Shown: one piece after another, positions 25,103 to 33,030 of the stretch
Layout of the letters: each line of letters opens with the position of its first letter
How positions within the stretch are numbered: the first letter of the stretch is position 1
Source of the DNA: Pseudomonadota bacterium
GTDB taxonomy: Bacteria > Pseudomonadota > Gammaproteobacteria > Burkholderiales > Chitinibacteraceae
Direction of reading: 5' to 3'
DNA: 50,873 nucleotides
NCBI GenBank assembly: GCA_026399755.1
Contig: JAPLQI010000036.1
Location: forward strand, 1 to 50,873
The notes under the pieces: model-generated
Told to the model about the DNA's origin: nothing
The model's input: only the letters and a program-made list of their open reading frames with translations
Database searches by the model: none
Program-made: the position numbers and the translations under genes

Positions 25103-26101
25103 TCACCAAGGCGTGGGGGGAGAGCGGCGTCCGCCTGCGGTGTCCCCCCATGCCTGCTGTAATAAACGGCGTAAAACACTGGATTCTTGGGCTTTTTCGA
25201 CGGCATTTTGCCGATCTGGGAATAGCTGATTACGCTGCTGGCGCATTGCATGCCAGCTTTGCTCTAGTAGACTATCCAATTTGGTAATGAGCCAGCCATG
25301 ATGTTTACGGTAGTAAAGCAAAGTACTGCGCATACGCCATAAAGACAGTTGACTGCCGTGTCGGTTAAAATGGGCACCGGGTACACGAGCTGAAGAAACG
25401 CCACCAATATGCACCGCACGCCATGCTGGTTGATACCAAACTTCAAAGCCGTTTTTCTTCATGCGTCGACACAGGTCGACTTCTTCGTAATATAAGAAGA
25501 AACGCTCATCAAAACAGCCTACGTGTGCAAGCGCTTGCTGTTTGATCAGCATAAATGCTCCCGGAACCCAATCCACTTGAGCCGCATGCTCTGGATTAGC
25601 CCAAGTCCGGTCACAGCGGCCAAAAAATCGATTCCGGGCAAAGCGGGAAGAAAGCCCGCTGATGGCTAGAAAATCGTTGAGTAAGGATGGAAATCCTCGT
25701 GCAGAAGGCTGATCACGTCCATCTTCGCTCACTAAACGGCCCCCAGCCAATCCCACTTGTGGATGTTCTGTCATCCATGCCACGGCTTTGTACAGGGAGT
25801 CGGCTTCAGGGCGGGCATCTGGGTTAACTAGGGCGATATAACGCCCACGAGTCTGAACCATGGCCAGATTATTCCCTGCAGCAAAACCAAGATTTGCCAT
25901 GCTTTGAATGAGCATCACCTCGGGGCAATGCTGCGCAACTTGCGCGCCACAATCGTCTTGGCTAGCATTGTCGACGACAAAAATTTCAAACTGCAAGCAT
26001 GAGCAGGCGGCTTGAATGCTTCTTAGGCACTGTAAAATTTCCGGGGCATTGTTGTAGCTCACTACAATGACACTCAAATCGAGAGGCGGTGCGGGTTTCA
26101 T
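25103..26101 (-). CDS. glycosyltransferase family 2 (rhamnosyltransferase-like)
   Basis: A 332-residue soluble GT-A enzyme: SVIVVSYNNAPEILQCLRS at the start, VVDNASQDD, NLGFAAGNN, LVNPDARPE (DxD-like) and WVPGAFMLIKQQAL with FFLYYEEVDLCRR, a pattern typical of WbbL-type rhamnosyltransferases. It adds a sugar to the lipid-linked repeat unit. It overlaps the upstream GT2 gene by 4 nt. Confidence 0.88.
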   Translation of the reverse strand: MKPAPPLDLSVIVVSYNNAPEILQCLRSIQAACSCLQFEIFVVDNASQDDCGAQVAQHCPEVMLIQSMANLGFAAGNNLAMVQTRGRYIALVNPDARPEADSLYKAVAWMTEHPQVGLAGGRLVSEDGRDQPSARGFPSLLNDFLAISGLSSRFARNRFFGRCDRTWANPEHAAQVDWVPGAFMLIKQQALAHVGCFDERFFLYYEEVDLCRRMKKNGFEVWYQPAWRAVHIGGVSSARVPGAHFNRHGSQLSLWRMRSTLLYYRKHHGWLITKLDSLLEQSWHAMRQQRNQLFPDRQNAVEKAQESSVLRRLLQQAWGDTAGGRRSPPTPW

Positions 26102-27279
26102 GGTGTTGTTCTCCTTTCGGCTTGGCGCTCAGAGCGCAGCCAGGGGCTGTTTTTTGCGCTGCCGCGTAAGATGGCGGGGAGTTGTGTCAGTTTCCATAGC
26201 ATATAGCGGGGGAGGCCAATTAAAGCGCCGCGCCTTTGGCTAGGTTTGAGCTCCAATAGGGCTTGCGCGGCATGGGCTATTAAAATCAAAAAGCCCAAAA
26301 TGCCAAGCACAGTACTGAAATTCCCTCCTAGGCAAGCTAAGCCCAATAAGAGGGAATGAAAACTCAATGGCAGCAGTAGTAATTCTTGCAGGGCCGGCCA
26401 TGCCATGCGATGGTTATGGAAAAGCTGTAGGCTAAAGTAGCCGCCAAATTGGCGTAGCATCGCAATACGTCCTCCTTCCCAGCGGACTCTTTGAGTGCTT
26501 TCACTCTGGCCGTAGGGCATCTCACCATGGACTGCGACCTCTTCTAACCACCTGATTTTCAAATTTGCAGCCTGAAGTCTGAGTTGATACTCGAAATCTT
26601 CGACGTTAGATCCAGCTTGGTAGGGAACTTTGGCCAAGGTGTCCGCAGAAATTGCAAATCCATTGCCAAGCAAGCTCACGCTCTCGCCCAGATGAGCACG
26701 ACCACGTTGTCGGTTGACATTAAAAGCATGTAAAGCCCATTGTTTTAAATTGGCGAGCGGGTCATCAACCGCGCAGTCCGGCTCGTAGCGGGTTTGTACG
26801 GCATCGGGTTGCTCGCTTAATTTTTGCCGTAAACACGATAAAAATTGATCATCAAGCCTGCTGTCGGCATCGACAATTAAATACCAAGGAAAATCAGGAA
26901 AAGAGTGGAAGGCATGGGCTAATGCATGTCCTTTGCCGCGTGCAGTATCATCATTGCGGCACAGCGTTATTGCGCCTAATTGTTGGGCTATTTCAGCGGT
27001 ATTGTCGCTACAATTATCAGCAATCAGCACGACAGTACAGCGCCCATCTTGCGCTGCTTGCTCGATGATGGGAGGGAGGGTACGGGGAAGAGTGGCTGCT
27101 TCGTTATGTGCAGGGATTAAAATTAAAATATGGGCGTTTGATTCTGAATTGCGCTGTGCGATATGAACGGTGCGTGCTGCCCAACTCCAGCGTGCTAAAG
27201 CCCAACTGCCGGGCAAGGTGTAGATCGCTGCCATGCCGCTGATCATGCTCAGCAAAGTGTGTAGTGGTTCAATGAACAT
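26098..27279 (-). CDS. membrane-bound glycosyltransferase family 2
   Basis: The 393-residue protein has an N-terminal hydrophobic anchor, a GT-A domain (ILILIPAHNEAATLP, IADNCSDNT, VDADSRLD, then the NVEDFEYQLR and QRVRWEGGR acceptor/processivity region resembling Q-x-x-RW) and C-terminal membrane helices (about 290-345). The layout resembles membrane-embedded beta-glycosyltransferases. Start 27279 has AAGGAGAG before it and overlaps the acetyltransferase end by 11 nt. Confidence 0.85.
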   Translation of the reverse strand: MFIEPLHTLLSMISGMAAIYTLPGSWALARWSWAARTVHIAQRNSESNAHILILIPAHNEAATLPRTLPPIIEQAAQDGRCTVVLIADNCSDNTAEIAQQLGAITLCRNDDTARGKGHALAHAFHSFPDFPWYLIVDADSRLDDQFLSCLRQKLSEQPDAVQTRYEPDCAVDDPLANLKQWALHAFNVNRQRGRAHLGESVSLLGNGFAISADTLAKVPYQAGSNVEDFEYQLRLQAANLKIRWLEEVAVHGEMPYGQSESTQRVRWEGGRIAMLRQFGGYFSLQLFHNHRMAWPALQELLLLPLSFHSLLLGLACLGGNFSTVLGILGFLILIAHAAQALLELKPSQRRGALIGLPRYMLWKLTQLPAILRGSAKNSPWLRSERQAERRTTP

Positions 27280-27901
27280 GCTGCTCTCCTTCACCAAAAA
27301 AAGCCTGTATCCGGGCCAGACGCAGGGCCGGGCTTTCGGGTTCCAGTACGTGTTGTCGTTGGGCAAATTCATTGGCCCAGGGTAGTTTTTGGTTCGCAGC
27401 TTGGGCGCGTTGTACCCACTCCTCTAGGCTGCAAATTTCTTTGGCGGGGATGCCGCCCACCACTGTGTTGGCGGGAATATCCCTGGTTACAACTGAATTA
27501 GCAGCAATGATTGCGTTGGGCCCGATGGTGACTCCTGGTAATACAATTGCTTGATGACCAATAAAAACATTGTCACGAATGTCGATTTTGCCAACATGAT
27601 CTAAATTTAGGCCCAAAGCTTGGTTGACCATATTGACCGATCCATCGTGCCCGAAGAGGGTGCAACCACTGAGGTGGACGTTATTGCCCAGTCTGACGTA
27701 ACTGGGGTCGGTGATGGTGACGTTCGTATTGATGACACAATGTTCTCCCATCGCATAAAAACCACCCCAGCGCTTGAGGTAGGCAGCCCATTCTGAGCCA
27801 AAAGGGCGGCACATTCGGCGGTATAGGCCTACACATCTTTTGTGATCATGAGCCTGGCGATATACAAAGTGGCGTATGAGCTGCAGGGCAAGCTTAAGCA
27901 T
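27269..27901 (-). CDS. hexapeptide-repeat acetyltransferase (WbbJ/maltose acetyltransferase type)
   Basis: A 210-residue left-handed beta-helix protein: TDPSYVRLGNNVHLSGCTLFGHDG, IDIRDNVFIGHQAIVLPGVTIGPNAIIAANSVVTRDIPANTVVGGIPAKEI. The latter block is diagnostic of sugar O-acetyltransferases. It probably acetylates the exopolysaccharide precursor. Start 27901 follows AGGAAC and overlaps the GT4 gene by 8 nt. Confidence 0.87.
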   Translation of the reverse strand: MLKLALQLIRHFVYRQAHDHKRCVGLYRRMCRPFGSEWAAYLKRWGGFYAMGEHCVINTNVTITDPSYVRLGNNVHLSGCTLFGHDGSVNMVNQALGLNLDHVGKIDIRDNVFIGHQAIVLPGVTIGPNAIIAANSVVTRDIPANTVVGGIPAKEICSLEEWVQRAQAANQKLPWANEFAQRQHVLEPESPALRLARIQAFFGEGEQHVH

Positions 27902-29129
27902 GATCGGGTTCCTGATGGATTGCGCCAAATGATCGGGCGAGTTGATCCAAATTGCGTTCTAGATTGTAGGTTTGGACAACTTGCATCTTGGCCTTGCGGG
28001 CTAATTCTTGGGCGTATTGGGGATTGTCGATTAAGGCTTTGATTGCCATACATAACCCAGTCGCATCGCCCGCACTCACTAAAAGCCCGCTTTGGCCATG
28101 CTCGATTAGCTCTGGGATGCCGGTAATTTGGCTACTAATGCAGGGGAGCCCACTGGCCATGGCTTCCATTAACACCACCGGAATCCCTTCCGCAAAGCTA
28201 GGTAAGACAAAAATATCGGCGTCCAGATAGAGTGATCGGACTGCTTCGCTATTGAGTGCACCTAAAAATTGCACCTGATCGCTTAGCTTTAGCGCAAGCA
28301 CCATATTTCTTAATTGCGCCTCGTCTTCACCTGCTCCTGCCAGGAGTAAGCGTGGGCGCAAGCCAAGCTCTCCCAATCGTTGCATTGCTTGTAGTAAGAC
28401 GCGTTGCCCTTTGGCTGGTGTTAGGCGGCCAACACAGAGCAAGGTGGGGGGGGTATGAGCGCTGGAGCTGCCAGCTAATGCATAGCCAGTATTTATTCCT
28501 AGGCGGATGACTTGGATTTTTGCCCATTCGGATACGCGGGAAATCAGCATCAGTTGGCTACGTGCAAATTGGCTGATGCAAATGATTAAGTCTGCTGCGG
28601 CCACCTTGGCTGAAAGTTGCTGAGTGCGTACCTCATAAAACTCATCAGGCCCGTGAATGGTGTAGCTTAGCTGGCAGTGACAAATCGATTTACACAGCAC
28701 GCCCACCATGGCCGCTTCATTGCCAAAGTGGACATGAAGATGCTTGATTTGTTGAGTGTGCAGGCTTCTTGTCACCAAAACGGCTTCGAGCCAATAAGCC
28801 AGTGCCAATGCATGACCTCGGAGCCCAGGCTTCGCAAGTTTCCAGCTTTGTATTAGCGCCACCCAGCACGCGCAGCGATATTGGCTGCAGACACTGAAGA
28901 CATCACGAATCATTTGCAAACGTGGCCAATTTTTAATCACGATGGTTTGGCTTTGCTCATCGCGTTCTTGTTTGGACAGGCTGGTCGGTTGACGAGCGTC
29001 AGCGTTAATGCTGATGGTGTGCACCACAAAACCTCTTGCTCTAAGGCCCAGTACTTCGCGCAAAATAAATACATGTGAAGTGGCAGGGTAGGCACTGACT
29101 AAATATGCGATGCGATGTGGGCCGGGCAT
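27894..29129 (-). CDS. glycosyltransferase family 4
   Basis: A 411-residue GT-B enzyme: IAYLVSAYPATSHVFILREV (colanic acid WcaL-like start), HFGNEAAMVG, LLCVGRLTPAKGQ, and the C-terminal EGIPVVLMEAMASGLPCISSQITGIPELI with the E-x7-E motif. It retains the sugar-donor configuration. It is the first gene of its transcription unit, 153 nt beyond the terminator of the lipoprotein gene and preceded by copy 2 of the shared upstream element. Confidence 0.9.
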   Translation of the reverse strand: MPGPHRIAYLVSAYPATSHVFILREVLGLRARGFVVHTISINADARQPTSLSKQERDEQSQTIVIKNWPRLQMIRDVFSVCSQYRCACWVALIQSWKLAKPGLRGHALALAYWLEAVLVTRSLHTQQIKHLHVHFGNEAAMVGVLCKSICHCQLSYTIHGPDEFYEVRTQQLSAKVAAADLIICISQFARSQLMLISRVSEWAKIQVIRLGINTGYALAGSSSAHTPPTLLCVGRLTPAKGQRVLLQAMQRLGELGLRPRLLLAGAGEDEAQLRNMVLALKLSDQVQFLGALNSEAVRSLYLDADIFVLPSFAEGIPVVLMEAMASGLPCISSQITGIPELIEHGQSGLLVSAGDATGLCMAIKALIDNPQYAQELARKAKMQVVQTYNLERNLDQLARSFGAIHQEPDHA

Positions 29130-29181
29130 GTTGCGCTCCTCATTAAGTCTATGAGCTTATTTAAGCGCTAAGCTGAGATGA

Positions 29182-29207
29182 AGTTGTGTCCAGATTGCAA
29201 ATTCCAT
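29182..29207 (-). promoter_or_regulatory. shared locus operator, copy 2 (GT4 operon)
   Basis: On the minus strand it reads TTTGCA-N5-GACACA followed by ACT. TAAATA lies 18 nt downstream. The inner edge is 53 nt from the GT4 start. Confidence 0.55.
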
Positions 29208-29232
29208 CAATTCAATCGCTAATTAAGAGCAG

Positions 29233-29264
29233 TAAAAAAAATGGCGACCATCGAGGTCGCCAAA
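29233..29264 (-). terminator. intrinsic terminator after the lipoprotein gene
   Basis: TGGCGACC and GGTCGCCA pair around a 5-nt loop. On the minus strand eight Ts follow. It separates the surface-protein pair from the next operon. Confidence 0.93.
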
Positions 29265-29282
29265 GCTAATATTCCGCTGTAA

Positions 29283-29843
29283 TTACAAGGTGAGATTAAT
29301 CGGCCCTGCCTGATTGAGCTGAATGATTTGCGTACTGGTTTGAGTACCATCACTGATGATGGCTAGTACGCTGGTTTGTGCGTTGGCAAGCACGACCTCC
29401 CAGCTCGCTTGTCCGTTGCTATCGGTAAAAACACTGTCAATCAAGGCCAGTGCAACAGGCTCACTGGGCGTGCTCGTCACTGTCGATGGCGCAGTGTTTG
29501 CATGTGGATCTTCTGTTGTATAGGTAAACAGCTTAATGACGACCCCGGCGGCAATGCTGTTATTGCTGTATTTGACTGTGAATGGGAAGAGCTTACGGCT
29601 GCTGAGTTGCCACTTCATTGTGCCAGCTACTTTGACTTCAGTCAGCGATTTGTAATTACCCGGTGATGCTTCGGGTGTTGTATTAGTGGGGATGGAAGGG
29701 GTGCCAGTTGGAGCCGGCAGATTACCTACATTAACGCTGCTGTTGGTCGGATTGTTTCCACCTTCAGCCCCACCACCACTGCCGCCACCACAAGCACTGA
29801 GAAGAATGAGTGTGCTTAGGCTTACTAATGATAATTGCTTCAT
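29283..29843 (-). CDS. exported lipoprotein of unknown function
   Basis: A 186-residue protein with a lipoprotein signal (lipobox LSAC, Cys18), a Gly/Asn/Pro/Thr-rich linker to about residue 60, and a beta-rich domain (KVAGTMKWQLSSRKLFPFTVKYSN, then DSNGQASWEVVLANAQ) that resembles a bacterial Ig-like/Big fold. AAGGAGACC precedes ATG 29843; a longer frame from 30032 is the antisense-like tail of the LruC gene and is rejected. It lies 10 nt after the LruC gene, so the two products probably act together at the cell surface. Confidence 0.8.
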   Translation of the reverse strand: MKQLSLVSLSTLILLSACGGGSGGGAEGGNNPTNSSVNVGNLPAPTGTPSIPTNTTPEASPGNYKSLTEVKVAGTMKWQLSSRKLFPFTVKYSNNSIAAGVVIKLFTYTTEDPHANTAPSTVTSTPSEPVALALIDSVFTDSNGQASWEVVLANAQTSVLAIISDGTQTSTQIIQLNQAGPINLTL

Positions 29844-29853
29844 GATGGTCTCC

Positions 29854-31578
29854 TTATTGGCCTCGATACAGCAAGTTGCTGACCAAATTATTGAAGTACC
29901 AGTCGGTATCGCTGCTGCCTGCAGAAATAGCCCAATTAGCGATTTTGGGGTGACTGAGTACAATATTGGTTTGCTCTTTCGGATACTCCCATTCACTCGG
30001 AATATCGAGTGCCCAAGGTAGTTTGTTTGCATCTAAGTAGGTATTGCTGGTGCCAATAATGGATCGATCATCTTGGCTAGAAAATAGCGAAGCATCAGCT
30101 TTATTGGTGGCGGGTTTTCCGGGTAAGTGGGTTTCTTGCCCTCGATTGTCACTGCGGAAGATGAAGGGGTTATAAGGCGAGCTAAACAGCGTAGAAGCTA
30201 GTGGGCTGTTAAAATCGATCGTCATTTTGAAGCTCGTGCCTGTGAGACGTGCACAGCCAGCTTCGGTGTTAAAGAATTTGCAGTTTGCTTGAGTTTGGAC
30301 GGCGTAGGGCTCGATATTGTTATAAAGCAATAGTACGGCTTCGTTTTGTCCATTTTCTGGTGTAATGACCTGGGGTGCTGCCTGATTAATTTGCAGCTTG
30401 GCGCTGGACACATTACTGGCCGCAATACCTGGGAAGTGCACGCCAAACCCCGTTGCCAGTATCCCTCCGTGCGCATCGAGCCGATATTCCATGTCGATCG
30501 AGACTACCTGTCTTGATGCATTCATGATTTCACGTGTGCGATAACGCATGATCAAATCATTCAGATCAAAATCTCCTTTGGCTGGCCATTTGTCTTCGTA
30601 GGCCAGAGTGCCCCAGCCATTTTGGTTGGGGTACCAACGACTAAAGGCTTTGTTTGCATCGTTAGGAAATTCATCGAGTGCATCTTTAACGCCATCACCA
30701 TCGGTGTCTGGGTCGGTATTTGCGACCAGTGTATTGAGGTTGCCAATATTACTGATGGCCGTTTTGGGTGTGACATGAATGGCAAGAACAACGTCATTAA
30801 AGTCATGGTCGCCACCTACCACGCGGTTAATGTCTTCAAACCCGATGACGAGTCGTTGATAACTTGGTGAGCTGTCACTGAGATCTTTTAGCATCAGCGT
30901 ATGGGTGTTCAAATTTCGTGAGTCAGCAACTTCTGGATTGAGTTTTCTTAGCGTGTAAAAAATCGCATTGGGATCTGCATAGTCTTTAACCCCCGGCACC
31001 CTTACACCATTCAGACTACGCCCGGTACTTGACCAGCCATTGGCGACGATCATAAATCCTAAAGATTGCCCTGCTTGAAAAGTGCCTAGATAGACGGTAT
31101 TGCCTGTCGTGCTTGCCGTACTCAGGGGTGAAGGCATCGAAGCATTGGGTAAGATCATTTTTTCGTTGACTTGGCTGCGTAATTGCGGCGGGTTAGCGGT
31201 GTCATAGCTAAAATATCCAACTGAATTTGAATACCCAGCACCTTCAGTCAGAAATGTGACCCAGACTTCGGCTGTTTGTGTGAAGTGAATATTGGTTTTG
31301 TCATCCGTATCGGGCATTAAGCCTTGTGGATTGAGGCGAATATCTTTGCCCTCGGGTAAGGTGTAGTTGACTTTGCTCACCAGATTGCTTGGCAGTAAAG
31401 GTAAGCCTCCTGGGAGTGTGGAAGTAAATTCGGTGATGGTAGGCTTGCCACTGCTATTGAAGTATTGATTAGAAATGGGCGTGCCATGATATGGCCACTG
31501 GATTGTGTTGTTTACTATCGTGTAGCCAGCCAGTAGCTGTGTAGCAATCAGCAAAGCCAGCTTGTAAGAGCGTTTCAT
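29854..31578 (-). CDS. LruC-domain exported protein with DUF4114-like region
   Basis: The 574-residue exported protein has an N-terminal hydrophobic signal (KLALLIATQLLAGY). A DUF4114-like segment reads VIGFEDINRVVGGDHDFNDVVLAI. A calcium-type acidic loop follows (DPDTDGDGVKDALDEFPND), and then the LruC domain (FSRWYPNQNGWGTLAYEDKWP, KGDFDLNDLIMRYR). LruC proteins are surface proteins of unclear function. AAGGAGG lies 6 nt before the second of two ATGs, so I start at 31578 rather than 31581. It has its own copy of the shared upstream element and lies between polysaccharide genes, suggesting a matrix or adhesin role. Confidence 0.85.
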   Translation of the reverse strand: MKRSYKLALLIATQLLAGYTIVNNTIQWPYHGTPISNQYFNSSGKPTITEFTSTLPGGLPLLPSNLVSKVNYTLPEGKDIRLNPQGLMPDTDDKTNIHFTQTAEVWVTFLTEGAGYSNSVGYFSYDTANPPQLRSQVNEKMILPNASMPSPLSTASTTGNTVYLGTFQAGQSLGFMIVANGWSSTGRSLNGVRVPGVKDYADPNAIFYTLRKLNPEVADSRNLNTHTLMLKDLSDSSPSYQRLVIGFEDINRVVGGDHDFNDVVLAIHVTPKTAISNIGNLNTLVANTDPDTDGDGVKDALDEFPNDANKAFSRWYPNQNGWGTLAYEDKWPAKGDFDLNDLIMRYRTREIMNASRQVVSIDMEYRLDAHGGILATGFGVHFPGIAASNVSSAKLQINQAAPQVITPENGQNEAVLLLYNNIEPYAVQTQANCKFFNTEAGCARLTGTSFKMTIDFNSPLASTLFSSPYNPFIFRSDNRGQETHLPGKPATNKADASLFSSQDDRSIIGTSNTYLDANKLPWALDIPSEWEYPKEQTNIVLSHPKIANWAISAGSSDTDWYFNNLVSNLLYRGQ

Positions 31579-31628
31579 CATGCACCTCCTTAGCGCGTTA
31601 AAATCATTATTGCGGGCAAAGGACAGGC

Positions 31629-31654
31629 AATTGTGTATGAACTGTAAAGCTTAT
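31629..31654 (-). promoter_or_regulatory. shared locus operator, copy 3 (LruC operon)
   Basis: On the minus strand it reads TTTACA-N5-TACACA followed by ATT. AATAAT lies 17 nt downstream. The inner edge is 51 nt from the LruC start. Confidence 0.6.
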
Positions 31655-31663
31655 GTTGAAAAA

Positions 31664-33028
31664 CTAATGCATAACATGGCGGAAAGATTTAGCTACTTTT
31701 TGACTGACATTCAGCGGATCGGAATGGGGCGGCTTGAGAGGTTTTCGCTGTAAATAAGCTTCAGCCCAGCCGAGGATAAAGAAAAACGCCGGCATCGGTT
31801 GTTCGCCCAAATACACTGTACCCAAAGAGACAAACATCATTGCGATAATGCCGGCAAAGGTAAAAGGCAGGGATGCCCGCCCTACAGGCTCGCTTAGTCC
31901 TCGGGTGCTCAGTCGTATCGTCATCCAGGCCATGATGCTGAGCAAAAAAATCAGTGCAATTACGCCATGCATCAGCGCTAATAACAGGTAGTAATTGTCG
32001 ATGGACTCCATGCCGCCAACTTTAGGCCAGGTATTGCGTCCCCAGCCTAAAACTGCGTGCTCCAGTGCAATGGCCTCGTATTTGTCCATCAGTTCTTTGC
32101 GATACATCGCGGACTCTTGTGATTGAGTCATGATCGCGCCCGGCTTGATAGTTAGATACTGGTCGAGTAGCGTGTACCCTAACAGGCCCCCGACTAAAAA
32201 CAGGGCCAGCACCCATTGCATGCGCTTTTTGCGATCTTGTGCGTGAGACACCCACATTAATACGCCACCGACTAAACCACCAAGCCAAGGCCCGCGAGCA
32301 ATGGTCATGACAATCCCCAGTATTAGTAGGCCATTAATCCATTGGGTTTTTGTACCGGGTAGATGAAAGGGTGGGATGTTGTCTTTCCAGTAGCCTCCCC
32401 ACTGAAGCCAACGAGCCATACGCCAAGCCATTGCCAGCATAATGCCGGCCAGAATGGCGTGAGAATAAGGGCCTGCAATGCGTGCAAAACCGTGTCGGAA
32501 GGTTGTGACCCAACCATCGCCTTGACCTGGGAAAAATGGGCCAAACATCAAATGCCATAAATTGATGCCAAAGCGAAATTGGTAAATTGAGATCGCTGAT
32601 ACGGCAACACAAGAAATGACAAAGATGCGGGCGGTGTCAATATCATGCTCTTGTGAACACAAACACCAGCGCGCGCAAAAATAAGGCGCAATGACTGAGG
32701 CCAGCATAGCAAACATCAGATTTTGTGCTTCGGCATAACCGGCGTTACTGAACTCCGAATAGGCAACGCAGCTGGCAAAGCCGATGACGAGTAAGTCGGT
32801 GATGGATAGGCGCCAGTCTTTACGCTGGGTAAATATCGCAGCTAAGAATAATGGCAAGATTGCCGCTTGATTAAAACTGGGATCTGGCAAGCCCGGCGTC
32901 ATTGCGTGATAGCAATCGGGTAGCAGTAGCAAAATGGGCAAATAGCCTCGAATCACGCCATCTGTCACGCCGCGCCGCAGGAGTAAATAGAGGGTAATCA
33001 GCGGGGCGATGTAGATGATAAATTGCAT
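31664..33028 (-). CDS. O-antigen ligase/polymerase-family membrane protein (Wzy-like)
   Basis: The 454-residue polytopic membrane protein has about ten hydrophobic segments and a large loop between 290 and 360 containing LGWGRNTWPKVGG, the Wzy_C/WaaL-type region. In this locus it is the best candidate for the polymerase joining repeat units in the periplasm. Start 33028 has GGAG upstream and lies 2 nt after the hydrolase stop; the longer frame to 33100 overlaps that gene. Confidence 0.82.
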   Translation of the reverse strand: MQFIIYIAPLITLYLLLRRGVTDGVIRGYLPILLLLPDCYHAMTPGLPDPSFNQAAILPLFLAAIFTQRKDWRLSITDLLVIGFASCVAYSEFSNAGYAEAQNLMFAMLASVIAPYFCARWCLCSQEHDIDTARIFVISCVAVSAISIYQFRFGINLWHLMFGPFFPGQGDGWVTTFRHGFARIAGPYSHAILAGIMLAMAWRMARWLQWGGYWKDNIPPFHLPGTKTQWINGLLILGIVMTIARGPWLGGLVGGVLMWVSHAQDRKKRMQWVLALFLVGGLLGYTLLDQYLTIKPGAIMTQSQESAMYRKELMDKYEAIALEHAVLGWGRNTWPKVGGMESIDNYYLLLALMHGVIALIFLLSIMAWMTIRLSTRGLSEPVGRASLPFTFAGIIAMMFVSLGTVYLGEQPMPAFFFILGWAEAYLQRKPLKPPHSDPLNVSQKVAKSFRHVMH

Positions 33029-33030
33029 CT

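Noticed and set aside
29844-30032. N-terminal extension of the lipoprotein frame
   Set aside because: It overlaps the LruC gene end; the lipobox and ribosome site fix the start at 29843.
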